Assembly: GCA_947504725.1 (NCBI GenBank)
Contig: CANNHN010000002.1
Coordinates: 62,001 to 126,000 of the forward strand
DNA from: Bacteroidota bacterium
GTDB lineage: Bacteria; Bacteroidota; Bacteroidia; 2-12-FULL-35-15
Reading direction: 5' to 3'
DNA: 64,000 nucleotides
Made by a program: the position numbers and the translations under genes. Position 1 is the first letter of the stretch; each line of letters begins with the position of its first letter. Under the pieces are notes generated by a model. The model made no database searches and was not told where the DNA came from. It worked only from the letters and a program-made list of their open reading frames with translations. Positions 53,892 through 62,845 of the stretch are shown here, piece by piece.

Positions 53892-55370
53892 TTATTTACA
53901 AGCAATACTTGCAGAGGCCTCGGGCATTGTTTTATAATGGTGATAGCGGTTTAGGATTTCTTTCACATATAAGTACGTTTCCTGTCCTCTACAATAACCA
54001 CACTTTACAATAGGGTCATTGTAAAAAAACGGGTTTGACTTTTGCAAAATCATGTTTTCTACATTTCCATTCCAAACATTTTTATTTTTCCCATACTTTC
54101 CAGCCAAGTTTCGAGAATCAATAACATGACCAAGCCCTGCATTGTATGAAGCCAACACAAATTTTATTCGTTCCTTTTTATCAGGAATGTACTTTTTCCA
54201 ATACCTATCTAGATCTACTATAAAACTTGTTCCCGCTTTTAAGCTTTGCTCAGCAGTAGCATCAATCGTATCCAAGCCATAATGTTTTGCTGTTGATGGA
54301 ATCAATTGCATAAATCCATTTGCTCCTGACCACGAACGAGCTGTTGGCGAAAAATGAGACTCTTGATAAATAAGTGAAGCCAGAAGCTGCCAATCCCAAT
54401 CGATTTTTTTACTGTATGTTTTTATCAAATCATCATACTCAGAAATAATTCCTCCTGAATGCGAAATGTATTTTCCTATACCATTTCCATGTGACTTTTT
54501 CTTTTTAAAATATTTCGCATATAATGCTGCGTTTTCTTCTGTGCGTTTTCGCTCATCTAACCAAACATTCAACGCATTAAGTAATTCGGGAGAATTTTTA
54601 CGAATGGCCCAAGCAATTTTTTGAGGAAAACTAATGGGTGTTTCCACATCCAAATTGGAAAAATAAGTTTGGTTGTTTAATGCCACATTTTCATCCGCAA
54701 TGGTGTAATCTATTTGTCCATTTGCTACCATGCTTATCAATTGCTCTGTATTAACTTCCCCTGGAGCTTCAATAACAATAATTTTTTCACCAATTTCTTC
54801 CGATAAACTTTTTAGTCGAGAATAAAACGATGAACCCTTTCGGACAAATATTTTTTTTCCGCTTAAGTCAACTGTACTTCGTATTAATTTATTGTCACGT
54901 TCTTTGACGGACATGTTTTCCCAGCCATCTGGTTTTCTTTGAACAAGAACTTGTTGAGCTAAAATAAAAGGAGAAGAAAAATCTACCAAAGCAGATCGTT
55001 CCTGTGTTACTGTCAAATTTGCTGCTAAAATATCTACTTCGCAGCCATTTAATTGATTGAAAATCGTATCTAAATTTTTTGCAATCACCATTTGGAGCTC
55101 AACTCCAATCGACTTAGCAAATAAACGTAACTGTTCGTATTCATATCCGAGTGAATCACCTTTATAAATATAAAAACTTGTAGACGAATTATCAGTAAGG
55201 GCAATTATTTTTCCACGTTTTTTTATTTCTGAAAGATCGTAGGTGTGAGTGGGCACAAGACTGCTTTGTGTATTTTGCTTGTTGCTTAATCGTGACAAGC
55301 TAATACAAACTATTCCTATTGTGATGAATAAGGAAAATATTATTTTATTTCGGTTATATGCAAAAGTCAT
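53892..55370 (-). CDS. MltF-type membrane-bound lytic transglycosylase
   Basis: 492 residues: N-terminal membrane anchor (~10-28), a periplasmic family 3 solute-binding domain (~45-275; GDSLGYEYEQLRLFAKSIGVELQMV, DFSSPFILAQQVLVQRK), and a lysozyme-like SLT domain (~300-460) with catalytic Glu337 in IYQESHFSPTARS and the GANGFMQLIPSTA motif. It cleaves the MurNAc-GlcNAc bond of peptidoglycan with formation of anhydro-MurNAc; in the family the first domain binds muropeptides and activates the second. An unusually good Shine-Dalgarno sequence (AAAGGAGG) lies 4 bp before the ATG, rare in this phylum, which may mean high or special translation. Confidence 0.92.
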   Translation of the reverse strand: MTFAYNRNKIIFSLFITIGIVCISLSRLSNKQNTQSSLVPTHTYDLSEIKKRGKIIALTDNSSTSFYIYKGDSLGYEYEQLRLFAKSIGVELQMVIAKNLDTIFNQLNGCEVDILAANLTVTQERSALVDFSSPFILAQQVLVQRKPDGWENMSVKERDNKLIRSTVDLSGKKIFVRKGSSFYSRLKSLSEEIGEKIIVIEAPGEVNTEQLISMVANGQIDYTIADENVALNNQTYFSNLDVETPISFPQKIAWAIRKNSPELLNALNVWLDERKRTEENAALYAKYFKKKKSHGNGIGKYISHSGGIISEYDDLIKTYSKKIDWDWQLLASLIYQESHFSPTARSWSGANGFMQLIPSTAKHYGLDTIDATAEQSLKAGTSFIVDLDRYWKKYIPDKKERIKFVLASYNAGLGHVIDSRNLAGKYGKNKNVWNGNVENMILQKSNPFFYNDPIVKCGYCRGQETYLYVKEILNRYHHYKTMPEASASIACK

Positions 55371-55446
55371 ATTCCCTCCTTTTATTAAAGAACGATAACT
55401 TGTCTACGGGAATAAAATGGGTTTGTTTCCTAAAAAGAGGAATATT

Positions 55447-55490
55447 ATTCGTTAGAAAGTTACAAAGAAGTACTTTCTAACGAATTTTTT
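55447..55490 (+). terminator. Terminator-like stem between divergent genes
   Basis: A 14-bp perfect stem attcgttagaaagt / actttctaacgaat (55447-55485) with an 11-nt loop, then a T run on the plus strand. Neither flanking gene ends here; both start outward. It may end a short unannotated transcript from ~55380-55440, or be a stray palindrome. Confidence 0.45.
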
Positions 55491-55589
55491 GACTGTTGTT
55501 AAGTGATTAGTTGATTAACAATTTTCCACAAGAGATTGTTTTTTTATTACATTTACTAATACATTCCCAGGATATCTAAAAATGCTATT

Positions 55590-56414
55590 ATGAAAAAAAA
55601 CCTGGTCCTTTTATCATTTATCCTTTCTACTGCAATTTCTTTTGCTCAAAAAGACAAAATTTATAAATCTTTTGAAGATGCATTTAGAAACCCTGCACAG
55701 GTTTATCGATTAAAAATAACGTTTAAAAATCTTGATACTATTCCCTCGGACATATACAAACTAGTTAATCTAGAAAAACTAGACCTTAGTAACAATCACT
55801 TAAAAACCGTTCCCGAATCGCTCTCTTCTCTTCCTAATTTGAAAGAACTGATTCTATTTCGAAACAGAATTGTTTCCTTGCCAGAGAATTTTGGAAAATT
55901 TAAAAAACTAGAACGCTGTATCTTAAGTAGCAACAAACTAAAGCAACTTCCTGCTAGCATCGGAAAAATAAAAACGCTAGTCGAACTATCTGTAAAAGAC
56001 AATTTGCTTACTTCTTTGCCAACTGAAATTTGCGAACTAATCAATTTGCAACAATTATTTTTATCCTTTAACGATTTAAAATCACTACCGGAAAATTTTG
56101 GGAATTTAGTTGCGCTCGAACAATTATACATTGGCGACAACGATTTACTAACACTCCCATTTTCACTTTCCAAACTGGTAAACATGAAATATTTTTATTT
56201 AGGGAGAAATGAATTGTCTGTTTTCCCTTCTGCAATTTGTAATATGACGAGATTAAAAGAATTAGATTTGTCGTATTGTGGCTCTATGGGCTTTTTTCCC
56301 GATTGCATGAAAAACATTAACCTATTGGATATTCTAATTATGGATTCCGGACAATTGTTGCCATTTCAACCTTCGCGCTTTCATAATCCATCTATAAAAA
56401 TTATTGAACGATAA
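55590..56414 (+). CDS. Secreted leucine-rich-repeat protein
   Basis: 274 residues: signal peptide (cut near ISFAQ), then about seven bacterial LRRs of ~23 residues (~45-240; for example LVNLEKLDLSNNHLKTVPESL, LVELSVKDNLLTSLPTEI), forming a curved solenoid for protein binding. The tail ends with SMGFFPDCMKNINLL and a short cap. No T9SS sorting domain is visible. The next gene begins directly at its stop codon (TAAATG), so they are an operon, though no functional link is obvious. Confidence 0.85.
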   Translation: MKKNLVLLSFILSTAISFAQKDKIYKSFEDAFRNPAQVYRLKITFKNLDTIPSDIYKLVNLEKLDLSNNHLKTVPESLSSLPNLKELILFRNRIVSLPENFGKFKKLERCILSSNKLKQLPASIGKIKTLVELSVKDNLLTSLPTEICELINLQQLFLSFNDLKSLPENFGNLVALEQLYIGDNDLLTLPFSLSKLVNMKYFYLGRNELSVFPSAICNMTRLKELDLSYCGSMGFFPDCMKNINLLDILIMDSGQLLPFQPSRFHNPSIKIIER

Positions 56415-56921
56415 ATGGTTATTCTAACTACGTCCCGACTTGAAATAATTGAAATTACGATTTCGGACACTCCTTTTATATTTGAATTATTAAATACTGC
56501 TTCGTGGAAAAAATTTATTGGTGACAGGGAAATAAAAACACAAGACGATGCAAAAAATTATATTGTCAACAAATTTATTCCAGCATATTCCACATGGTGG
56601 TTTGGATTTAGATTAGTGAGAATAAAGGAAAGTAAAACTCCGATTGGAATTTGTGGTTTGGTAAAACGTGATGCGCTAGAACACATTGATATTGGATTTG
56701 CATTTTTACCAGAATATGAAGGCAAGGGATATGGATTTGAGTCGGCTTCAGCAATAATGCAGCATGCTAAAACAGAGCTAGGAATAAAAACCATTGCTGG
56801 TATTACCAATTCGGATAATAAAAGTTCAATTGCTTTATTAGAAAAACTAGGATTGCATTTTCAAAAAATGATTCTACTTCCAGAAGAAACGGAAGAAATT
56901 ATGCTATTTATAACTCAATAA
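56415..56921 (+). CDS. GNAT-family N-acetyltransferase, RimJ/RimL-like
   Basis: 168 residues, a single GNAT domain: acetyl-CoA loop FLPEYEGKGYGFESA (the R/QxxGxG/A motif with KGYG) and the terminal strand KLGLHFQKMILLPEETEE. The start TSRLEIIEI and the HIDIGFAF segment match the RimJ/RimL subgroup, which acetylates N-termini or small amines. The substrate is unknown. The ATG follows the LRR stop codon without a gap, so translation is coupled. Cytoplasmic. Confidence 0.9.
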   Translation: MVILTTSRLEIIEITISDTPFIFELLNTASWKKFIGDREIKTQDDAKNYIVNKFIPAYSTWWFGFRLVRIKESKTPIGICGLVKRDALEHIDIGFAFLPEYEGKGYGFESASAIMQHAKTELGIKTIAGITNSDNKSSIALLEKLGLHFQKMILLPEETEEIMLFITQ

Positions 56922-56976
56922 TTGCTAATTTTAATTTTGGCAAACAAATTGTAATACACGCAACAAACTAAACTCA

Positions 56977-58218
56977 ATGAAAAACATTACTCTCGCACTA
57001 TTTCTACTTTTAAGCTTTTCTGCAGTATCTCAAAACATCGATTATGCAAACATTAAAGTAGATTACATTCGTTTACCACTTAAACCAGTGAGTAAAGATG
57101 TTGTAAATTATCAACCGCTGATTATCGCTGATTATCTACAAAAAATAGAACAGCAAAAAGCTGATCAGCAAGCAGCATCAGCAAAAGCGGAAGCTGATTA
57201 TCAGCAAGCATTAAAACAATACTGGTCCAAAAGAAACCAAGATTCCCTTTTATATGAAAACAGTTTAAATGTTTGGTTTCGTTTAACACCTCAGCAACAA
57301 GCGGTAACTCCACGTCCGCAAATGCCTTCATCTACCGTTCCAATTAAAGCAATCACGAATGAACTAGTTTTAGAAAAAACATTTAATCTTGATTTATTAG
57401 CATCTACAAATATTAAACTTGAAGGATTTTCGAAATTGCCAGAAAAAGCATTAATCATACAAATGAACCTTTCGGGGTTTGAAAAAGATGAAGCAAAAAG
57501 CACCACTCAAAAAAAACAAATAAAAAGAACTGACGGAAAAACAATCGACTCTACTGTATTTGTGTATCAATTTAATTACCGTCACATCATCAAATTAAAA
57601 ATCATTCAACCTGACGGAAAATTTTTAACGGATGAAGCATACGGTCCATCACTTGGCTTTTCGACATACTCTTCAAAGTTTTTTGCAAATCAAGTAGATT
57701 TAGATAATTATTGGAGAACAGCACAAGCAAGTGAAATAGGCAACACACAAGAAAAAATTGTGACTGACAACCTAAAATCAATCAACGAAATGATCAACAG
57801 CAATTACGGTTATGTACCACAAAGTCGTCAAGTTGTTGTTGGATATGTGAATGAGAAAAAATTATACGATGATTTTAAAGATGCCTTGAGCAATGCAAAA
57901 AATGCTTACGCGATAATTGGTAAAAAAGAAACGAATGCACAAGGACTAGATTATTTACAAAAAGCTGTTGCTACATGGGAAACAGCCATGAAAGAAAGCA
58001 ATCCTAGTAATAAAAAAGCGAGAGTTGACGAAGATGTAACAGAGTGTTTATTGATGGATTTATCAGAAGCTTATGTTTGGCTAAATGATTTTACCAAAGC
58101 ACAGGAATATTTAACCAAGTTGGATGCATTTAAATTATCGATGAAAGAAAAAAATATTAAAGCTGGCACGAAAGCATTTTTAACAGACCAAAGTATTAGA
58201 GTCGCGGCCAATAAATAA
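56977..58218 (+). CDS. Secreted protein of unknown function with TPR-like C-terminus
   Basis: 413 residues: signal peptide (cut near AVSQ), a Gln/Ala-rich coiled coil (~45-85), a beta-rich centre (~125-235; LEGFSKLPEKALIIQMNLSGFE, YRHIIKLKIIQPDGKFL), and a helical end (~295-410; AYAIIGKKETNAQGLDYLQKAVATWETAM, LLMDLSEAYVWLNDFTKAQEYL) that looks like two degenerate TPRs. No T9SS domain, enzyme motif or lipobox is seen, so a periplasmic protein is most likely. I do not recognise the family. It ends 1 bp from the convergent outer-membrane protein gene. Confidence 0.75.
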   Translation: MKNITLALFLLLSFSAVSQNIDYANIKVDYIRLPLKPVSKDVVNYQPLIIADYLQKIEQQKADQQAASAKAEADYQQALKQYWSKRNQDSLLYENSLNVWFRLTPQQQAVTPRPQMPSSTVPIKAITNELVLEKTFNLDLLASTNIKLEGFSKLPEKALIIQMNLSGFEKDEAKSTTQKKQIKRTDGKTIDSTVFVYQFNYRHIIKLKIIQPDGKFLTDEAYGPSLGFSTYSSKFFANQVDLDNYWRTAQASEIGNTQEKIVTDNLKSINEMINSNYGYVPQSRQVVVGYVNEKKLYDDFKDALSNAKNAYAIIGKKETNAQGLDYLQKAVATWETAMKESNPSNKKARVDEDVTECLLMDLSEAYVWLNDFTKAQEYLTKLDAFKLSMKEKNIKAGTKAFLTDQSIRVAANK

Positions 58219-58219
58219 T

Positions 58220-61200
58220 TTAAAAATAAGCTCGCACTTGCGCACCTCCTGTATGAATCACTTTTGTGCCTTCTGATTTACGACCATCATACGTCAAACT
58301 CAATTGCAAATTATTTGAGAGTGTTCGCTGATAAGCTACACCCCAAGTGACGTTCTGACCCGTTTTTAACGCATCTAACATTTCGAATGCAAGAGAAGTA
58401 TTTTGTGCGCCATTAAATTTGATTCGGATAAAATTCGCTTTCAAATTCAAACTTCCTTTTTGCAAAACATTGTACTTTATTTCGGCACCATAATCTTGCA
58501 ACTCTGCCTTTTGTCCACCAAATTCTAATCTATTCTTTTTCTCAGTATATCTATAAGAGACCGTTGCTCTGAAAGCAGTATTCGGTTGATAGTTTAATTT
58601 TGGCTCCGCTTCATAATATGTAATTGAATAATCACGTGAGGAAAAAAATTGCGAACTACTTTTTTTGATTCCATCTTTGTAAGCTAAATTCCAACTAAAT
58701 TCCTTACTCATGTTCCATCGCAATCGTGCTTCTTTAAAAACATTAAGCCTTGAATCAAATCCATTCACTAACAATGCCTTGTTTCGTGCATCTTGATATG
58801 TAAGATCCAACCCAAAAACTGGACTCAATTGATTGATGAATAAAGTATTTCTGAAAGATGAATTTAATGTCACCAATGTGCTATCATCCGTTTCAGCTAA
58901 AAAGGGATTGTACGCTTTTGATAAATCGGGCTCATTTGATTTTCTATCCACACGATATGACGCTTGATTTGAAAAACGTGCTATAAACTTTTTAAATCCC
59001 TTTTTGTTCGCCCACAATGCAGAAGGCTTTAAAGTAAGTGTCTGACTAAATTGATTGCTATACACTTTTATATAATCGTTTGTTGGAGTATATACTTTTA
59101 TATAATCAGCTGTATTTGCAAAAGTTGCAATTTCAAATTCATTCAATTCTTTTATCCCATTTTCGTTGTAATCATTCCACACATAAACACCTTGTCCAAC
59201 CGCTACTAGTATGTACGAAAATTCTTTTTTGACTTCAAGCCCCGAACCTATTTCATAAAACGTACTTGAATATATTAATCCTTTCCACAATCTGAAATTA
59301 TATTCAGCACGTGCAACTAGAGAATTGTCGGGCTTTTGAAACGTAAGTGTTGTATCTCTTATAGTTAATTTCCGATAAGCAGCGTTCAACTTTAATTGAT
59401 TGTTCGAATTTTTTATTAAATCTAAAAACCCTCCATAACTTTCTGCATATGTTGTTGTAACCAAAGCGGGTTCACCAGAATTGTTTCGCACTCCAAAATC
59501 TGTTCGATTTTTGTAATTAATACCATATCTGTTTTTTGTTGTGTCCGCATTTTGCATGTAGGCTTGCCATTCCCAAAATTGATAACTGTTTCCTAAAAGT
59601 GAATCTTTATTACTCAATGCAAATTTATTTTGCTCAAACTCATCTTTTAATCCAATTGTTAACCATTTTATTTTTTGCGACACTCCACTTTTATGGCGAT
59701 AAAAATTTGTGTTCGTTGTGCTAGCAGAATTTAACAAACTTCCATCATACTGAATTGAAAATCCTTTTTTAGTGAATACTAAATTTGCGACATGCTTGTT
59801 TGCATTGTATTTACTATCTTCCAAAAATGCATTGAATCGATAACCAATTGTTCCTGTCCCTTTTTTTGCCAATCCAATTGCCGCTCCAATTATGTGCTGA
59901 TCGGCTGTTTGCAAAATACCTCCTCTATTCCAATCACGCTCAAACTCTATACTTCTGTAACGCTCAATCGGAGAAAAATATTCTTGAACATATTCATAAT
60001 TTACATTCGTTAATAAAACCAATGGCGCAACTGTATCTACTTTACTAAATGGTTTCGCATTATCAAAATTTAATTTCAATCCAAAACCAACGTCATCTTT
60101 GGTATCTGCTCCCGAAAATGTATTAATGTCGTTTTTACTAATTACTCCTTCTAAAGACAACCTTGTGTTTTTATTAAAAGCATAATCAAAACCAGCAGTC
60201 ACCATTTGTTTTTGCTTTGGTGTTACCAATTGAATCACGGGTTCGTAATTTCCTTTTAAAGTATTTGTTAAAGTATCAGGCATCACCCATTGAAATACTT
60301 TTCCGTTCGCACTTGTAAGTACCTGAACATAATTCCCATTGCCTGCGCCTACATTACTATACGTTACACGAAAATGGGAGCTATCTAGAATGCCGTTTGT
60401 GACATACATTTTGGTAGGACTGTATACAAATATATTGGGAAACGTTTGTGTCCCAAATGATGAATCTGTTTTATAATACAATACTTCATCTGTATTAAAA
60501 GCAACGCTATCAAAACTTGGAGTAACCGCTAATGTTAAAGTATCACCAATTTCTGCTAATAATTTTTTTTGTTCGGGAGATAAATCCTGTTGCAAAGGTT
60601 GATTTTTACTGTCCTGCTCCGAATAGACATGCAAATGCAATTTCAATTTATTTTGTTCGTATTCATTTGCGAAATGTAAAAGAGAGCGAGCATAATTTTT
60701 ATCGGAATATTGAAACTCAACTACAATCCGTTTATCTTTTGTGATAAGTTGTTTAGCAGTAAATATAATTTCAGATGTATTGTAATTGATTACATAATCA
60801 TTCTCTTGTCCTCTATCCATAAGTCTTCCATCGATATATACTTTTTCTGTTCCAGATAAAATAATAATGAAAGGTTCGTTTTCTGCTCCACGTAATCTGT
60901 AAGGCCCTTGATTGTTTTCAACTCCTTGAACTTGATTCCTTGCAAATTTTCCGCGAGACACCGCAGCACTTAATCCTGTTTTATAAAGACCTTGTTTTTT
61001 CAAATCTTTATTCGCCACATTCGTTTTTTGAATCGTAGAGAAACTAACGCCTTGTGCTTTTTTATTAAAATTCATAAAATAGCCATAAGGTCGTGCCATC
61101 TGAAAATCTCCAGCAATCAATTTTGTGTTTTGATTAGAAAGTTGAATAAACACCTTGTCGAATTCCTGCAGCTGCTGCGTATTTCCATCGGGTTGAATAG

Positions 61201-61765
61201 GAATGTTGCTATCTGTTGCAGCCAAAAGTATATCTACATTATTATTTAAATGTCCCGATAATTGCAAATTCAAATTGGAGTTCACAACAACATCTTGATT
61301 ATTTCCAAATGAAATTCCTCTTGAAATACTTCCGCTTTTATTCAACCCATCCATTTTAAAAATATCATCGCTTTTCGACTCGATGTTATAACTAAATGGA
61401 TTTACCATTCCACTTAAATCCGGTTTTATTCTATTCGCATCTTTGTGTTTTGTTTCTGAAGAAAATAAATACGGAAAAGTTTTATATGACGACTGAAGGT
61501 TATCAAGCGAGATGTTTTGTTCCTTCATTTTTTTTGTATTCAAAATAATTAGGCCTTCCGCATGATTTATTTTGTAAAACGAAGTATCTAAGATTGCCCC
61601 AGAAGAAGAAGTCAGCTTAAAACTACCTGGAATTAAACTCAGCGTATCGAGTTTAATCGTGTCGGATATCATTGAAAGTTTTTTAATATGATTGTTCCCT
61701 GTATATTGCGCATAACCGCTTATACAAAAGAGAACAAAAATAAAAACTGTTATAATTTTACGCAC
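58220..61765 (-). CDS. Large outer-membrane beta-barrel-like protein of Bacteroidota
   Basis: About 1181 residues from a GTG at 61765; the signal peptide (RKIITVFIFVLFCISGYAQ) begins there, a second GTG lies at 61771, and the longer open frame reaches into REP-like sequence (61834-61870) that is not coding. The N-terminal half has a conserved block (LQLSGHLNNNVDILLAATDSN, IQLSNQNTKLIAGDFQM) and a second around YIDGRLMDRGQENDYVINYNTSEIIFT. The C-terminal ~600 residues alternate short aromatic/polar strands, as in large barrels, and end LTYDGRKSEGTKVIHTGGAQVRAYF, with a terminal aromatic as in outer-membrane proteins. The function is unknown; a link to gliding/secretion machinery is speculative. 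Confidence 0.8.
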   Translation of the reverse strand: MRKIITVFIFVLFCISGYAQYTGNNHIKKLSMISDTIKLDTLSLIPGSFKLTSSSGAILDTSFYKINHAEGLIILNTKKMKEQNISLDNLQSSYKTFPYLFSSETKHKDANRIKPDLSGMVNPFSYNIESKSDDIFKMDGLNKSGSISRGISFGNNQDVVVNSNLNLQLSGHLNNNVDILLAATDSNIPIQPDGNTQQLQEFDKVFIQLSNQNTKLIAGDFQMARPYGYFMNFNKKAQGVSFSTIQKTNVANKDLKKQGLYKTGLSAAVSRGKFARNQVQGVENNQGPYRLRGAENEPFIIILSGTEKVYIDGRLMDRGQENDYVINYNTSEIIFTAKQLITKDKRIVVEFQYSDKNYARSLLHFANEYEQNKLKLHLHVYSEQDSKNQPLQQDLSPEQKKLLAEIGDTLTLAVTPSFDSVAFNTDEVLYYKTDSSFGTQTFPNIFVYSPTKMYVTNGILDSSHFRVTYSNVGAGNGNYVQVLTSANGKVFQWVMPDTLTNTLKGNYEPVIQLVTPKQKQMVTAGFDYAFNKNTRLSLEGVISKNDINTFSGADTKDDVGFGLKLNFDNAKPFSKVDTVAPLVLLTNVNYEYVQEYFSPIERYRSIEFERDWNRGGILQTADQHIIGAAIGLAKKGTGTIGYRFNAFLEDSKYNANKHVANLVFTKKGFSIQYDGSLLNSASTTNTNFYRHKSGVSQKIKWLTIGLKDEFEQNKFALSNKDSLLGNSYQFWEWQAYMQNADTTKNRYGINYKNRTDFGVRNNSGEPALVTTTYAESYGGFLDLIKNSNNQLKLNAAYRKLTIRDTTLTFQKPDNSLVARAEYNFRLWKGLIYSSTFYEIGSGLEVKKEFSYILVAVGQGVYVWNDYNENGIKELNEFEIATFANTADYIKVYTPTNDYIKVYSNQFSQTLTLKPSALWANKKGFKKFIARFSNQASYRVDRKSNEPDLSKAYNPFLAETDDSTLVTLNSSFRNTLFINQLSPVFGLDLTYQDARNKALLVNGFDSRLNVFKEARLRWNMSKEFSWNLAYKDGIKKSSSQFFSSRDYSITYYEAEPKLNYQPNTAFRATVSYRYTEKKNRLEFGGQKAELQDYGAEIKYNVLQKGSLNLKANFIRIKFNGAQNTSLAFEMLDALKTGQNVTWGVAYQRTLSNNLQLSLTYDGRKSEGTKVIHTGGAQVRAYF

Positions 61766-61833
61766 GAACACAGAATTAAAAGTACAAATTAAGTACGAAC
61801 AAATAATGATTAAAGTAAGTATGGTTATCCTCT

Positions 61834-61870
61834 GCGTCATCCTGAGCATCCTGAGCATCCTGCGCTGAAG
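61834..61870. repeat. Degenerate REP-like unit, family B-related
   Basis: gcgtcatcctgagcatcctgagcatcctgcgctgaag contains a tandem 9-bp repeat (ctgagcatc) and the tcatcctgagc core of family B. It lies between the divergent outer-membrane gene and xth. Confidence 0.5.
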
Positions 61871-61957
61871 CAAACACAATCGAAAGAAAGGAGCAATGAA
61901 ACGTTAAAAGTATTTTTCATATTTTCGCATTCAATCTCTACATATATACGTTTTAAA

Positions 61958-62725
61958 ATGGCAAAAATTATAACCTACAACCTAAATGGCATTCGCTCAG
62001 CAATGAGTAAAGGCTTAATGGAATGGCTAAAAGCTGCAAATCCGGATATTCTATGTGTGCAGGAGCTCAAAGCAGAGCCGGGACAGCTGGATTTAACAGT
62101 TTTTGAAGCCGCTGGTTACCATCATTATTGGTATCCAGCACAAAAAAAAGGGTATAGCGGTGTGGCAATTTTCACAAAAAAGCAACCCAATCATGTAGAA
62201 TATGGCTGTGGTATTGCTGAATACGATTTTGAAGGACGAGTAATACGTGCAGATTTTGGAGATGTTTCTATCATGAGCGTTTACCATCCGAGCGGCAGCA
62301 GCGGGGAGGATAGACAAGCATTTAAAATAAAATGGTTATCCGATTTTCAAAAATACATTGATAAATTAAAGAACGAACGTCCAAAACTCATTATTTGCGG
62401 TGATTATAATATCTGTCACCAACCAATCGACATTCACAATCCGAAGAGCAACGCTAAAAGCAGCGGATTTCTGCCCGAGGAACGCGAATGGATTGACAAC
62501 TTCATGAAAAAAGGGTTTATTGATAGCTTTCGGCATTTTAACAAAGAGCCACACAACTACAGTTGGTGGAGCTTTAGGTTCAATTCTAGAGCAAAAAACT
62601 TGGGTTGGCGCATCGATTATAACTTGGTAAGCAGCAATTTGGAATCAAAAATGCTAAGAGCGGCTATCTTAGCAGAAGCGAAGCACTCCGACCACTGTCC
62701 AGTTGTTTTAGAGATTGACTTATAG
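61958..62725 (+). CDS. xth: Exodeoxyribonuclease III
   Basis: 255 residues of the EEP (exonuclease-endonuclease-phosphatase) fold. It is an AP endonuclease and 3' exonuclease for base-excision repair. Visible catalytic residues: the asparagine in YNLNGIRSA, Glu36 in VQELKAE, the Asp/Asn pair in CGDYNICH, and the C-terminal Asp-His in KHSDHCPVV. The WWSFRFNSRAKNLGWRIDY segment is typical of ExoA/XthA. It is a single cytoplasmic protein, transcribed divergently from the outer-membrane gene. Confidence 0.95.
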   Translation: MAKIITYNLNGIRSAMSKGLMEWLKAANPDILCVQELKAEPGQLDLTVFEAAGYHHYWYPAQKKGYSGVAIFTKKQPNHVEYGCGIAEYDFEGRVIRADFGDVSIMSVYHPSGSSGEDRQAFKIKWLSDFQKYIDKLKNERPKLIICGDYNICHQPIDIHNPKSNAKSSGFLPEEREWIDNFMKKGFIDSFRHFNKEPHNYSWWSFRFNSRAKNLGWRIDYNLVSSNLESKMLRAAILAEAKHSDHCPVVLEIDL

Positions 62726-62804
62726 AAAACCGCCATTCGTCATGACTTATTTGGTTTTTGAGCTAAAACTTTCTCAATTCATTATGAAATTTGCATAATA
62801 TATA

Positions 62805-62812
62805 TATATTTG
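62805..62812 (+). promoter_or_regulatory. -7 box for the peptide-binding lipoprotein gene
   Basis: TATATTTG is an exact TAnnTTTG match at the end of a TA-rich run, 33 nt upstream of the ATG at 62846. Confidence 0.45.
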
Positions 62813-62845
62813 TGCCTTAGAAAATCAATTATCTAAATATCTGAT

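Noticed and set aside
58220-61879. Longer start of the outer-membrane protein at 61879
   Set aside because: The extra 38 codons read through repeat sequence and precede the true signal peptide.
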